A stretch of 64,000 bases of DNA from an uncultured Bacteroides sp. (lineage in GTDB: Bacteria; Bacteroidota; Bacteroidia; Bacteroidales; Bacteroidaceae). Below the pieces are notes generated by a model that ran no database searches, was not told the DNA's origin, and was given only the letters and a program-made list of their open reading frames with translations. The translations under genes and the position numbers were made by a program. Position 1 is the first letter of the stretch. The number at the start of each line of letters is the position of its first letter. Location: contig NZ_OY762899.1 of assembly GCF_963666545.1 (NCBI RefSeq), positions 3,538,365 to 3,602,364 of the forward strand, read 5' to 3'. Positions 22,247 to 30,253 of the stretch are shown here, piece after piece.

Positions 22247-23614
22247 ATGTCAAAGTTCGATATTAAAATGCCTAAGTTAGGCGAAAGCATCACTGAAGGA
22301 ACCATTATCGCATGGTTAGTAAAGGCAGGCGATGTAATTGAGGAAGACCAAATTTTATTTGAGGTTACTACCGCAAAGGTCAACGCTGAGATTCCCTCTC
22401 CTGTAGAAGGAAAGATTCTCGAAATCCTATTTCAGGAAGGCGATACGGTTCCTGTAGGAGTTACAGTAGCAACCGTTGAGATAGAAGATGACGGAGCGCA
22501 AGAAGCTACCGAAACAGTAGAAGCTGAAAAAACCGTTCAGCCGGAAGCGCCACAAACAACTGCACCACAGCCCGAAGTTGTTACGACACAGCAAGAAGCA
22601 CCGGCACCGGTTTCAAACAAACCTGCGGCAGTGAAGGAAGAAGGCAGATGGTATTCGCCAGTTGTACTTCAATTGGCCAATCAGGCACAAATCTCCAGCG
22701 CTGAGCTTGATGCTTTGCAAGGAACCGGTTATCTTGGCAGACCAACCAAGAAAGATATTCAAAAATACATCGAACAGAAGAAGAGTGGCGTTGCTCCTGC
22801 AGCGGCTAGCGCGCAACCTGCGGCAGCCAAACCAGCAAGTGCTGTTGCTGTTCAACCAAATCCTGCCGAACCGACAAAAGCTCCTGCAGCTCCTGCTCCT
22901 GTTGCTCAAAAAGCGGGCGAAGATCAAATTGTCGATATGGATCCGGTTAGACGCATCATTGCCGACCACATGGTGATGTCGAAGAATACATCTCCACACG
23001 TTACAACGATCATCGAGGTAGACGTAACCAAGCTTGTAAACTGGCGCAAACGTGTGAAAGATGAATTCCGCAAGCAAGAGGGTATCAACATTACTTACAT
23101 GCCTGCCATCGTTGAGGCTGTATCAAAGGCGTTGATTGAATTCCCTTATGTAAACGCTTCTGTGGATGGTTACAAGATGATCTTGAAGAAGCATATCAAC
23201 ATAGGTATGGCTGTTGCGCTGGACGATGGCAACTTGGTTGTACCGGTAATTCATGATGCTGACAGACTGAATACCAAGGGTTTGGCTCTGGCCATCGACT
23301 CGCTGGCCAACACGGCTCGTGCCAACAGACTGAAAGTAAATGATGTGCAGAATGGCACGTTTACCATTACCAACTTTGGTACTTTCAAGAATATCATTGG
23401 GACACCGATCATCAATCAACCTCAAGTAGCTATTTTGGGTGTGGGATTCATTGAGAAGAAACCTGCTGTTGTTTCAACACCGGATGGTGACGTAATTGCT
23501 ATCAGACATAAAATGTATCTGTCTTTGTCTTATGATCATCGCATCATCGACGGTACACTGGGTGGCAAATTCTTGCTTAGCGTGGCCGAGTATCTGGAAA
23601 AGTGGGATAAATAA
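22247..23614 (+). CDS. 2-oxoacid dehydrogenase dihydrolipoamide acyltransferase (E2)
   Basis: The 455-aa E2 has, in order, a lipoyl domain (1-~80), a Pro/Ala-rich linker, a peripheral E1/E3-binding domain (YSPVVLQLANQAQISSAELD, GRPTKKDIQKYI) and a C-terminal catalytic domain ending in SYDHRIIDGTLGGKFL (H and D of the chloramphenicol-acetyltransferase-like site). The lipoylated Lys is K44 in VTTAKVNAEI, where the more common motif is TDKV/A. The E1 pattern suggests a branched-chain or related 2-oxoacid complex. One lipoyl domain only. Confidence 0.93.
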   Translation: MSKFDIKMPKLGESITEGTIIAWLVKAGDVIEEDQILFEVTTAKVNAEIPSPVEGKILEILFQEGDTVPVGVTVATVEIEDDGAQEATETVEAEKTVQPEAPQTTAPQPEVVTTQQEAPAPVSNKPAAVKEEGRWYSPVVLQLANQAQISSAELDALQGTGYLGRPTKKDIQKYIEQKKSGVAPAAASAQPAAAKPASAVAVQPNPAEPTKAPAAPAPVAQKAGEDQIVDMDPVRRIIADHMVMSKNTSPHVTTIIEVDVTKLVNWRKRVKDEFRKQEGINITYMPAIVEAVSKALIEFPYVNASVDGYKMILKKHINIGMAVALDDGNLVVPVIHDADRLNTKGLALAIDSLANTARANRLKVNDVQNGTFTITNFGTFKNIIGTPIINQPQVAILGVGFIEKKPAVVSTPDGDVIAIRHKMYLSLSYDHRIIDGTLGGKFLLSVAEYLEKWDK

Positions 23615-23634
23615 TACTTATAAAAAAAGAAAGA

Positions 23635-25668
23635 ATGAAAACATTTGATATTAATAATACCAACAAGGAAACACTGAAAAAATGGTACCACTTGCTGACT
23701 CTCGGACGGGCGATGGACGAGAAGGCACCGATGTATCAACTTCAATCTCTCGGCTGGTCCTATCACGCTCCTTATGCGGGACATGATGGTATACAGTTGG
23801 CCATCGGACAAGTTTTCACGGTCGGTGAAGATTTCCTGTTTCCTTACTACCGAGATATGTTGACGGTACTGTCGGCCGGGATGACACCCGAAGAATTGAT
23901 TCTGAATGGTATCTCTAAAGCTACCGACCTCACCAGTGGAGGCCGCCACATGTCGAACCATTTTTCTAAACACGAATGGCATATCGAGAATATCTCTTCA
24001 GCTGTAGGTACGCAAGATTTGCATGCAGCCGGAGTGGCACGTGCCATGAAATACTACAAGCATAGAGGAGTAGCAATCACCTGTCAGGGTGAAGCTACCA
24101 CCTCAGAAGGCTATGTGTATGAGGCTATCAACGGCGCATGTACCGAGAAACTGCCAGTGATTTTTGTTATCCAGGATAATGGATACGGCATCTCTGTTCC
24201 AAAGAAGGATCAAACAGCCAATCGCAAGGTAGCTCAAAACTTTTCAGGATTCAAAAACCTGAAGATTATTTATTGTAACGGTAAAGATGTGTTCGACTCT
24301 ATGAATGCAATGACGGCTGCCCGTGAATATGCCATCGAAACAAATTGCCCCGTCATCGTTCACGCCAATTGCGTGCGCATCGGTTCGCACTCTAACTCTG
24401 ACAACCACTTCTTGTATCGTGATGAGTATGAATTGGCGTATGTGAAAGCGGCAGATCCTTTGAAGAAATTTCGCCGAATGTTGCTTCAATACAAACGTTT
24501 CACGGAGGAAGAATTGACTCAGATTGAAGCTGCTGTGAAGAAAGAGTTGAGTGCGGCGAATAAGAAAGCCATAGCTGCGCCCGATCCTGATCCGAAAACG
24601 ATCTTTGATTATGTTTTGCCTGAACCGTACGAACCAAAAGTTTACGTGGACGGAACGCATAACGAACAGGGTGAGAAGAAGAACCTTGTGACAGCGCTCA
24701 ACGAAACGTTGAAGAGCGAGTTCCGCCATAATCCTGACACATTCCTTTGGGGCCAAGATGTGGCTAATAAAGATAAGGGCGGTGTGTTCAATGTGACGAA
24801 GGGAATGCAACAAGAATTCGGTATCGAGAGAGTATTCAACGCTCCAATTGCCGAAGACTATATTGTGGGATCGGCCAACGGAATGAGCCGCTTCGATCCG
24901 AAAATTCATTTAGTGATTGAAGGCGCCGAGTTTGCCGACTATTTCTGGCCAGCCATTGAGCAATACGTGGAATGTACGCACGAATATTGGAGAAGTAATG
25001 GAAAATTCACTCCGAACATTACCTTGCGACTCTCTTCCGGTGGATATATCGGTGGCGGATTGTATCACTCACAAAACTTGGAAGGCGCATTGTCCACCTT
25101 GCCCGGAGCCCGTATCGTTTATCCTTCGTTTGCCGATGATGCCGCAGGTTTGCTGCGCACCGCCATTCGCTCCAAAGGATTCACGCTGTTTCTGGAGCCG
25201 AAGGCGATGTACAATGCTGTGGAAGCAGCAACCGTTATCCCCGACGATTTTGAAGTTCCTTTCGGAAAGGCCCGAATTCGCAAAGCGGGTGACGATCTTA
25301 CCATTGTCACTTACGGAAATACCACGCATCTCTGCTTGAAAGCAGCCAATCGCTTGGCCGACGAAAACGGAGGAAATGTGGAAGTTATCGATATTCGTTC
25401 AATCATTCCACTTGACAAGGAAACCATTTTTGCATCCGTGAAGAAAACTAGTAAAGTGCTGATTGTGCACGAAGACAAAGTATTCTCGGGCTTTGGTGCG
25501 GAAATAGCTGCCATGATAGGAACAGAATTGTTCCAATATTTGGATGCTCCTGTGCAACGTGTAGGTTCTACCTTTACTCCTGTAGGTTTCCATCCTGTGC
25601 TCGAACAGGCGATTCTTCCGAGCGAAGAACGCATCTATCAAGCTGCGAAGGAACTTTTGGCATATTGA
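23635..25668 (+). CDS. Fused alpha/beta E1 of a 2-oxoacid dehydrogenase (branched-chain type)
   Basis: The 677-aa single chain joins E1-alpha (1-~330; ThDP-binding region CQGEATTSEGYVYEAINGAC, then VIFVIQDNGYGISVP) to E1-beta (~340-677; GKARIRKAGDDLTIVTYGNT and a transketolase C domain ending VFSGFGAEIAAMI). Most bacteria encode these as two genes. The enzyme decarboxylates a 2-oxoacid and passes the acyl group to E2; branched-chain specificity is inferred from family resemblance. It is last in the lpdA operon. Confidence 0.92.
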   Translation: MKTFDINNTNKETLKKWYHLLTLGRAMDEKAPMYQLQSLGWSYHAPYAGHDGIQLAIGQVFTVGEDFLFPYYRDMLTVLSAGMTPEELILNGISKATDLTSGGRHMSNHFSKHEWHIENISSAVGTQDLHAAGVARAMKYYKHRGVAITCQGEATTSEGYVYEAINGACTEKLPVIFVIQDNGYGISVPKKDQTANRKVAQNFSGFKNLKIIYCNGKDVFDSMNAMTAAREYAIETNCPVIVHANCVRIGSHSNSDNHFLYRDEYELAYVKAADPLKKFRRMLLQYKRFTEEELTQIEAAVKKELSAANKKAIAAPDPDPKTIFDYVLPEPYEPKVYVDGTHNEQGEKKNLVTALNETLKSEFRHNPDTFLWGQDVANKDKGGVFNVTKGMQQEFGIERVFNAPIAEDYIVGSANGMSRFDPKIHLVIEGAEFADYFWPAIEQYVECTHEYWRSNGKFTPNITLRLSSGGYIGGGLYHSQNLEGALSTLPGARIVYPSFADDAAGLLRTAIRSKGFTLFLEPKAMYNAVEAATVIPDDFEVPFGKARIRKAGDDLTIVTYGNTTHLCLKAANRLADENGGNVEVIDIRSIIPLDKETIFASVKKTSKVLIVHEDKVFSGFGAEIAAMIGTELFQYLDAPVQRVGSTFTPVGFHPVLEQAILPSEERIYQAAKELLAY

Positions 25669-25706
25669 TTGAAGTAGAATATTAACTTTACGAAAAAGAT
25701 ACATAA

Positions 25707-26222
25707 ATGAAAAAGATCGGACTATTTTACGGAGCAAACACCGTGAAAACAGCGGCAATCGCAAAAAAAATACAAGAGGTGTTTGGCGATTCAAAAACGG
25801 ACCTTGTCCCAGTGGAACATGCGTGGGAAAAGGAATTTGAGCAATATGATCATCTGATCGTTGGTACAGCTACTTGGTTTGATGGCGAGCTACCTACTTA
25901 CTGGGATGAGATGATTCCGGAGTTGAAATCGCTCAACCTGAAAGGCAAGAAAGTTGCTATCTTTGGTCTGGGAGATCAAGTAAACTATCCTGATAATTTC
26001 GTGGATGGCATTGCTTTGCTGGCCGAAGCCTTTGAATTTGCAGGCGCTACCATCGCTGGACTAACGTCTCCCGAAGGTTATACTTTCGCTCAATCTCGCG
26101 CATTGAAAGAAGGAACCTTGTTGGGACTGGCTATCGATGATGATACTCAACCCGACAAAACGGATGAAAGGATCAAAAACTGGGTGACCCAGTTGAAGAA
26201 AGAAGGTTTTTCTGCCAAGTAA
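25707..26222 (+). CDS. fldA: Flavodoxin
   Basis: The 171-aa long-chain flavodoxin starts IGLFYGANTVKTAAIAKKI (FMN phosphate loop), has ATWFDGELPTYWDE (isoalloxazine loop with W) and the GLGDQVNYPDNFVDG loop (Y stacking on the flavin). It carries electrons at low potential in the cytoplasm, possibly for oxidoreductases such as pyruvate-ferredoxin types. It lies 38 bp downstream of the E1 gene and is closed by a clear terminator. Confidence 0.95.
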   Translation: MKKIGLFYGANTVKTAAIAKKIQEVFGDSKTDLVPVEHAWEKEFEQYDHLIVGTATWFDGELPTYWDEMIPELKSLNLKGKKVAIFGLGDQVNYPDNFVDGIALLAEAFEFAGATIAGLTSPEGYTFAQSRALKEGTLLGLAIDDDTQPDKTDERIKNWVTQLKKEGFSAK

Positions 26223-26256
26223 GACTCTCTATATGTGAAATACTCTAACTAAAGGG

Positions 26257-26289
26257 GGCTATCCATACTTTGTGGATAGCCTTTTTTTT
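26257..26289 (+). terminator. Intrinsic terminator of the flavodoxin gene
   Basis: Perfect 9-bp stem GGCTATCCA/TGGATAGCC, 7-nt loop, then eight T. Confidence 0.93.
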
Positions 26290-26330
26290 GGTATCTTGCG
26301 CATTCTTAACTAATATCACTCTAACCAAAT

Positions 26331-27395
26331 ATGCAAAAGATTAAAGATATTCGACTTTCAAGTCAACAGCTTCATCACTCAGAATTTGTCAACCCGAAAG
26401 AGTTGGTTGCTTGGATGGGTGCCATGCAAGCGCAAGATTATAATATGGTCAAATGGGCGCTTGGCATCAGATTGAAATCGGGAACAGAGCAGTTTGTTGA
26501 TGAGGCTCTCAATCGGGGCGATATTCTGCGCACACACGTGATGCGCCCCACCTGGCATTTGGTAGCTGCGGAAGATATCAGATGGATGCTGCGATTGTCG
26601 GCACAACGGATCAAGTCATCTTCTGCTTCGAGAGATCGGGACTTGGAAATATCCGAGAGCTTGTATTCAAAATGCAACGGTTTGCTGGAGAAAATGTTAG
26701 CAGGGAATAATTTTCTGACACGAGAGGAGGTAGGATTAGAACTGAACAAGGCAGGTATAGTTGTAAATACTTCTCGAATGATTCATTTTATGATGCGTGC
26801 GGAGATTGAAGGCATCGTTTGCAGCGGACCCGTCAGAGGTAAAAAGCTGACTTACGCCCTGATTGAGGAACGAGTGTCTCCGGTAAAAGAGCTGAATAAA
26901 GAGGAATCGTTGGTCAAACTAGCATTGAATTATTTCAGAAGCCACTCTCCTGCAAGTCTGCAAGATTTTGTTTGGTGGTCCGGATTGTCTGTGGCAGATG
27001 CAAAGCAGGCGGTGGGTCTCATTGATTCAGAACTGATTTCCGATAAATTTGCTTCTCACAACCTGTTTGTTCATCAATTATACGCCAACGAATTGAAGAC
27101 CGATAACGTGCTGCATTTCCTACCTGCGTTTGACGAATATGTGATCAGCTATAAAGACAGAACCGCAATCTTAGCATTAGAGCTTCAGTCCAAAGCTTTC
27201 ACTAAAAATGGAACCTTCTACCCAAACATCATGTATAATGGTGAAATAGTGGGTGTATGGAAAAAGTTAGTCTCCAAAGCAGGAATCAGTTTTGAAACGA
27301 CATTTTTTGAGCAAAACTTCAACATCGAGAAGGAGGCATTGGCAAAAGCAGAAAATACTTATCGGAGATTTTTAGGAGGAATTGCATCCAAATAA
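26331..27395 (+). CDS. Winged-helix AlkZ/YcaQ-like DNA glycosylase (HTH_42)
   Basis: The 354-aa product begins IRLSSQQLHHSEF, followed by WMGAMQAQDYNMVKWALGIR. The QAQ there resembles the Q-x-Q/Q-x-D catalytic motif of AlkZ/YcaQ interstrand-crosslink glycosylases. It continues with RPTWHLVAAEDI, HFMMRAEIEGIVCSGP and LPAFDEYVISYKDR, characteristic of PF06224. It probably excises bulky or crosslinked bases, though enzymatic function is inferred. Intact length for the family (about 350-400 aa). Confidence 0.85.
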   Translation: MQKIKDIRLSSQQLHHSEFVNPKELVAWMGAMQAQDYNMVKWALGIRLKSGTEQFVDEALNRGDILRTHVMRPTWHLVAAEDIRWMLRLSAQRIKSSSASRDRDLEISESLYSKCNGLLEKMLAGNNFLTREEVGLELNKAGIVVNTSRMIHFMMRAEIEGIVCSGPVRGKKLTYALIEERVSPVKELNKEESLVKLALNYFRSHSPASLQDFVWWSGLSVADAKQAVGLIDSELISDKFASHNLFVHQLYANELKTDNVLHFLPAFDEYVISYKDRTAILALELQSKAFTKNGTFYPNIMYNGEIVGVWKKLVSKAGISFETTFFEQNFNIEKEALAKAENTYRRFLGGIASK

Positions 27396-27420
27396 AGCGG
27401 CCTGATCACTAAATAATGCT

Positions 27421-27494
27421 CGTGCATGAAAGCGTTATGTTTCGTGCACGAAGAAGAAATCTTTCGTGCACGGCCTCCAACTCTTTCGTGTACG
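27421..27494. repeat. 22-bp-phased palindrome array B (four sites)
   Basis: CGTGCATG (27421), CGTGCACG (27443), CGTGCACG (27465) and CGTGTACG (27487) are each exactly 22 bp apart with unrelated 14-bp spacers. The array lies after the AlkZ-like gene and about 120 bp upstream of the EamA promoter. The 22-bp period is not a multiple of 3, so it is not a coding repeat. The second site extends to TTTCGTGCACGAA. Confidence 0.85.
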
Positions 27495-27615
27495 TTTCCC
27501 AAAGGCCTTATTTCTCCCTGTTTTTCGGAGATATATTGTCGATATTTCGGTATTGGCGGTTGCCTTTCAACGAGAGGTTGTGAGAAAGACTCGATAGACG
27601 CCGTTTGGACAGAAG

Positions 27616-27646
27616 ATTGTTCGTTTGTTTTTTTATTGTAACTTTG
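27616..27646 (+). promoter_or_regulatory. Promoter of the EamA transporter gene
   Basis: -7 box TAACTTTG (27639-27646) with ATTG at 27616-27619, 19 bp upstream, fitting the Bacteroides -33/-7 pattern. The start codon is 18 bp past the -7 box. Confidence 0.5.
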
Positions 27647-27663
27647 CGCCAAAATAGAACAAA

Positions 27664-28593
27664 ATGCAATATTTTGGCGAGGTACTCTCAATCGGTGTGG
27701 CTGTTTCGTGGACGGCTACTGCTCTTTTTTCCGAAGTAGCGAGCAAACGACTTGGCTCATTGCAACTAAATGTCATCCGCATGTCACTCTCCCTACTCAT
27801 GTTGGGTGCTACTTTATGGTGGTTTACAGGAGTTCCTTATCCCACTTATGCCGATGGAGAAGCTTGGTTTTGGCTTTCACTTTCCGGTTTCGTCGGTTAT
27901 GTTTTGGGCGATTACTGCCTCTTCAATTCCTATGTTTTAATTGGCTCCCGTTTCGGTCAACTGTTTATGACACTGGCCCCCATCTCTGCCGCCATCTCCG
28001 GCTGGATAATTTTGGGAGAGAAACTCTCCTTGCAAACACTGGCGGGCATGCTCATCACGCTGGCAGGTATCGGCTTGTCCGTGTTGAGTAGAGGAACCAC
28101 CCATCGAATCGGTCTCAAACTGCCATTGAAAGGCGTGCTGTTCGGCGTTGGAGCCGGTGTGGGACAAGGCATCGGGCTCGTGTTGAGCAAGGTAGGGATG
28201 AATTATTATGAAATATCTATTCCGGCAAACATGACCCATGTTTCCGATTTGTTGCCTTTTGCTTCCACCTTTATTCGTGCCATCACAGGAGGAATTGGGT
28301 TTTTAGCAGTGATGTGGCTTAGCAATCAATTTCACACAATCCCCGTGGCCGTTCGTGACGGAAAAGGGATGAAAGCCGCTTTGGGCGCCACCATTTTCGG
28401 CCCCTTTATTGGAGTTTCGGTTTCGTTGATGGCCGTGCAATACACTGAGGCGGGCATCGCTTCTACGCTAATGGCGCTCACTCCCATCTTTATTTTATGG
28501 CCTTCACACCTCTTTTTTAAGCAGAAGATAACGGTGAGAGAGATTATTGGAGCGATTATCAGCGTGATCGGAGTATCGTTGTTCTTCATTTAG
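27664..28593 (+). CDS. EamA/DMT-family transporter
   Basis: The 309-aa product has ten predicted membrane segments as two EamA repeats (for example PISAAISGWIILGEKLSL and TPIFILWPSHLFFKQKITV, the usual repeat ends). It is a drug/metabolite-type carrier of the inner membrane with unknown substrate. Its promoter is visible just upstream, and it is monocistronic: the next gene has its own -7-like box. Confidence 0.88.
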   Translation: MQYFGEVLSIGVAVSWTATALFSEVASKRLGSLQLNVIRMSLSLLMLGATLWWFTGVPYPTYADGEAWFWLSLSGFVGYVLGDYCLFNSYVLIGSRFGQLFMTLAPISAAISGWIILGEKLSLQTLAGMLITLAGIGLSVLSRGTTHRIGLKLPLKGVLFGVGAGVGQGIGLVLSKVGMNYYEISIPANMTHVSDLLPFASTFIRAITGGIGFLAVMWLSNQFHTIPVAVRDGKGMKAALGATIFGPFIGVSVSLMAVQYTEAGIASTLMALTPIFILWPSHLFFKQKITVREIIGAIISVIGVSLFFI

Positions 28594-28674
28594 AGGAATA
28601 ATTGAGCACGCACTTATAAATCAAGATTTTTATGTAAGTTTGCAAATAATGAACACCAGTCAACCTGATATGAA

Positions 28675-29442
28675 ATGCTGTTAACTATTGATATCCCTGC
28701 TTTTATCGTTTATTCTGCAGCTATTCTGCTTGCAGTTTTAATTGTGTTCGTTGTCTACCTCGTTCGTCGAAATATAGCCTCCCAAGTAAGAGTAAAATTG
28801 TTGGAATATAAATATCAGGACCTAAAGAGTACGATGGACGATTTTCAGCTTGAGACGCTCGAGTCAAAATTGAATCCTCATTTATTTAAAAACATATTGA
28901 ACTCGGTACAATCTCATGCCTACCAAACCTATTTTGCTCTTGACAAGTTGGCTAATGTACTTGATTACATCTTGTATGAAAGTAAAAAGAAATTCGTAAG
29001 CCCCTACGAAGAGATAGAGTTTGCAAAGAGCTTGATTGAAATAAACAAGATAAAGCTGAGCCCTTTGTTTGAGCTAAAAATAAAAACAATATTAGATGAA
29101 ACGGATCCTCTTTATCATCAAAAAATACTAGCGCCGCTTATTTCTATCGATCTGATCGAAAATGCATTTAAGCACGCTGATTTACAAAACCAAGATGCTT
29201 TTATCTCTATTGTGTTCGAATTTCGAGATGGAAACTTTATTCTGACAGTATCTAATAAGATATCCACTAAATCCATTATGCAAAAAGGGCGGAAAGGAAT
29301 AGGAAGCGCTGTTTTGGAGCAACGTTTGAATCTAATCTATGGCGATTGTTTTAAATTGAAAAGAGTGATTGAAGAGGATACTTATACGGCTTATTTAAAA
29401 ATAAATATACTTGAATACAACACTAAAATGTCTGCTTCTTGA
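28675..29442 (+). CDS. LytS-type sensor histidine kinase
   Basis: The 255-aa product has one N-terminal membrane helix (IVYSAAILLAVLIVFVVYLV) and a short linker. The LytS kinase core carries the phospho-acceptor His in ESKLNPHLFKNILNSV (H69), where family members more often have NPHFLFN. An ATPase region (IDLIENAFKHADLQN, with the N-box, then GKGIGSAVLEQRL-like GIGSAVLEQRLNLIYG) follows. No extracellular sensor domain exists, so the signal is likely sensed in the membrane. The response regulator gene overlaps its 3' end by 32 bp. Confidence 0.88.
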   Translation: MLLTIDIPAFIVYSAAILLAVLIVFVVYLVRRNIASQVRVKLLEYKYQDLKSTMDDFQLETLESKLNPHLFKNILNSVQSHAYQTYFALDKLANVLDYILYESKKKFVSPYEEIEFAKSLIEINKIKLSPLFELKIKTILDETDPLYHQKILAPLISIDLIENAFKHADLQNQDAFISIVFEFRDGNFILTVSNKISTKSIMQKGRKGIGSAVLEQRLNLIYGDCFKLKRVIEEDTYTAYLKINILEYNTKMSAS

Positions 29443-30130
29443 TGACGAATTGCCCGGGTTAATGTATTTGAAAATGCTTTGTGAGCAAATACCCGAGTTG
29501 GAAGTTGTAAAGGCTTTTAATAGTTCAAAAACCTTTCTCGAAGAAACTCATTCTCTTGATTTTGATATTTGTATATTAGATATCGAAATGCCCGAAATGA
29601 GTGGACTTCAGGTGGCTGAATTGTTGAAGGGTAAGCCTGTGATTTTTACCACTGCATATAAAGAATATGCAGTAGATGCTTTTGATTTGAATGCGATTGA
29701 TTACGTGCTAAAGCCAATAAAGAGAGAAAGACTTCAGCTGGCTGTTCAGAAAGCGATCTCCGCATTAGGTCATTCAGTCACTACCGAAAAGTGTGGGCAA
29801 TTCAATAGTGAGAAGGGCAAAGTTTTACTTTATTTCAATAGAGTAAAATATATTAAAGTTGCTGAGACTGATAGCCGTGACAAAACCGTTTATTTGAATG
29901 ATAATAAAACATTGGTATTAAAAAACATATCGTTCGAAGAACTCCTCAAATCATTGCCACCGGATCAATTCTGCCGTATAAATAAAAAGGAAGTGATTGC
30001 ATTGAGAATAGTACAATACTTCTCGCATAATGAAATCATTACGGATATTATTGACGCAGGCAAGCCGCTGGCGTTTACCTTGACGGAAGTTTATCGCGTT
30101 AACTTTATGAATAGAGTGAGCCGAAAATAG
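29411..30130 (+). CDS. LytTR response regulator
   Basis: The 239-aa product has a receiver domain (LLLDDELPGL; phospho-acceptor D57 in CILDIEMPEMSG; KPI near residue 100) and a C-terminal LytTR DNA-binding domain (RVKYIKVAETDSRDKTVYLN, INKKEVIALRIVQYF). No ATG gives a full receiver domain; a TTG at 29411 does, starting inside the kinase gene. That overlap makes translational coupling likely. It probably acts with the LytS-like kinase just upstream. Confidence 0.87.
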   Translation: MNTTLKCLLLDDELPGLMYLKMLCEQIPELEVVKAFNSSKTFLEETHSLDFDICILDIEMPEMSGLQVAELLKGKPVIFTTAYKEYAVDAFDLNAIDYVLKPIKRERLQLAVQKAISALGHSVTTEKCGQFNSEKGKVLLYFNRVKYIKVAETDSRDKTVYLNDNKTLVLKNISFEELLKSLPPDQFCRINKKEVIALRIVQYFSHNEIITDIIDAGKPLAFTLTEVYRVNFMNRVSRK

Positions 30131-30211
30131 TTTTGTTACAGATTTATTCCCTTTTATTACATTTATAGGCTCTTTCCTGTCATCGCTCTCTTTTCTAAAC
30201 TTTTTATTCTT

Positions 30212-30219
30212 TATTTTTG
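30212..30219 (+). promoter_or_regulatory. -7 box (TATTTTTG) for the CPA2 antiporter gene
   Basis: This TAnnTTTG match lies 34 bp before the ATG at 30254. No -33 element is clear. Confidence 0.4.
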
Positions 30220-30253
30220 TATTCAGTAATGAATAACACTAGCAGCCAAACTT

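Noticed and set aside
22613..23077. Minus-strand frame opposite the E2 gene
   Set aside because: Its translation is a mirror of the Ala/Pro-rich linker of E2 and has no recognisable domain.
27426..27641. Small plus-strand frame over array B
   Set aside because: It lies in a repeat array and its sequence shows no domain or start signal. The EamA promoter sits inside it.
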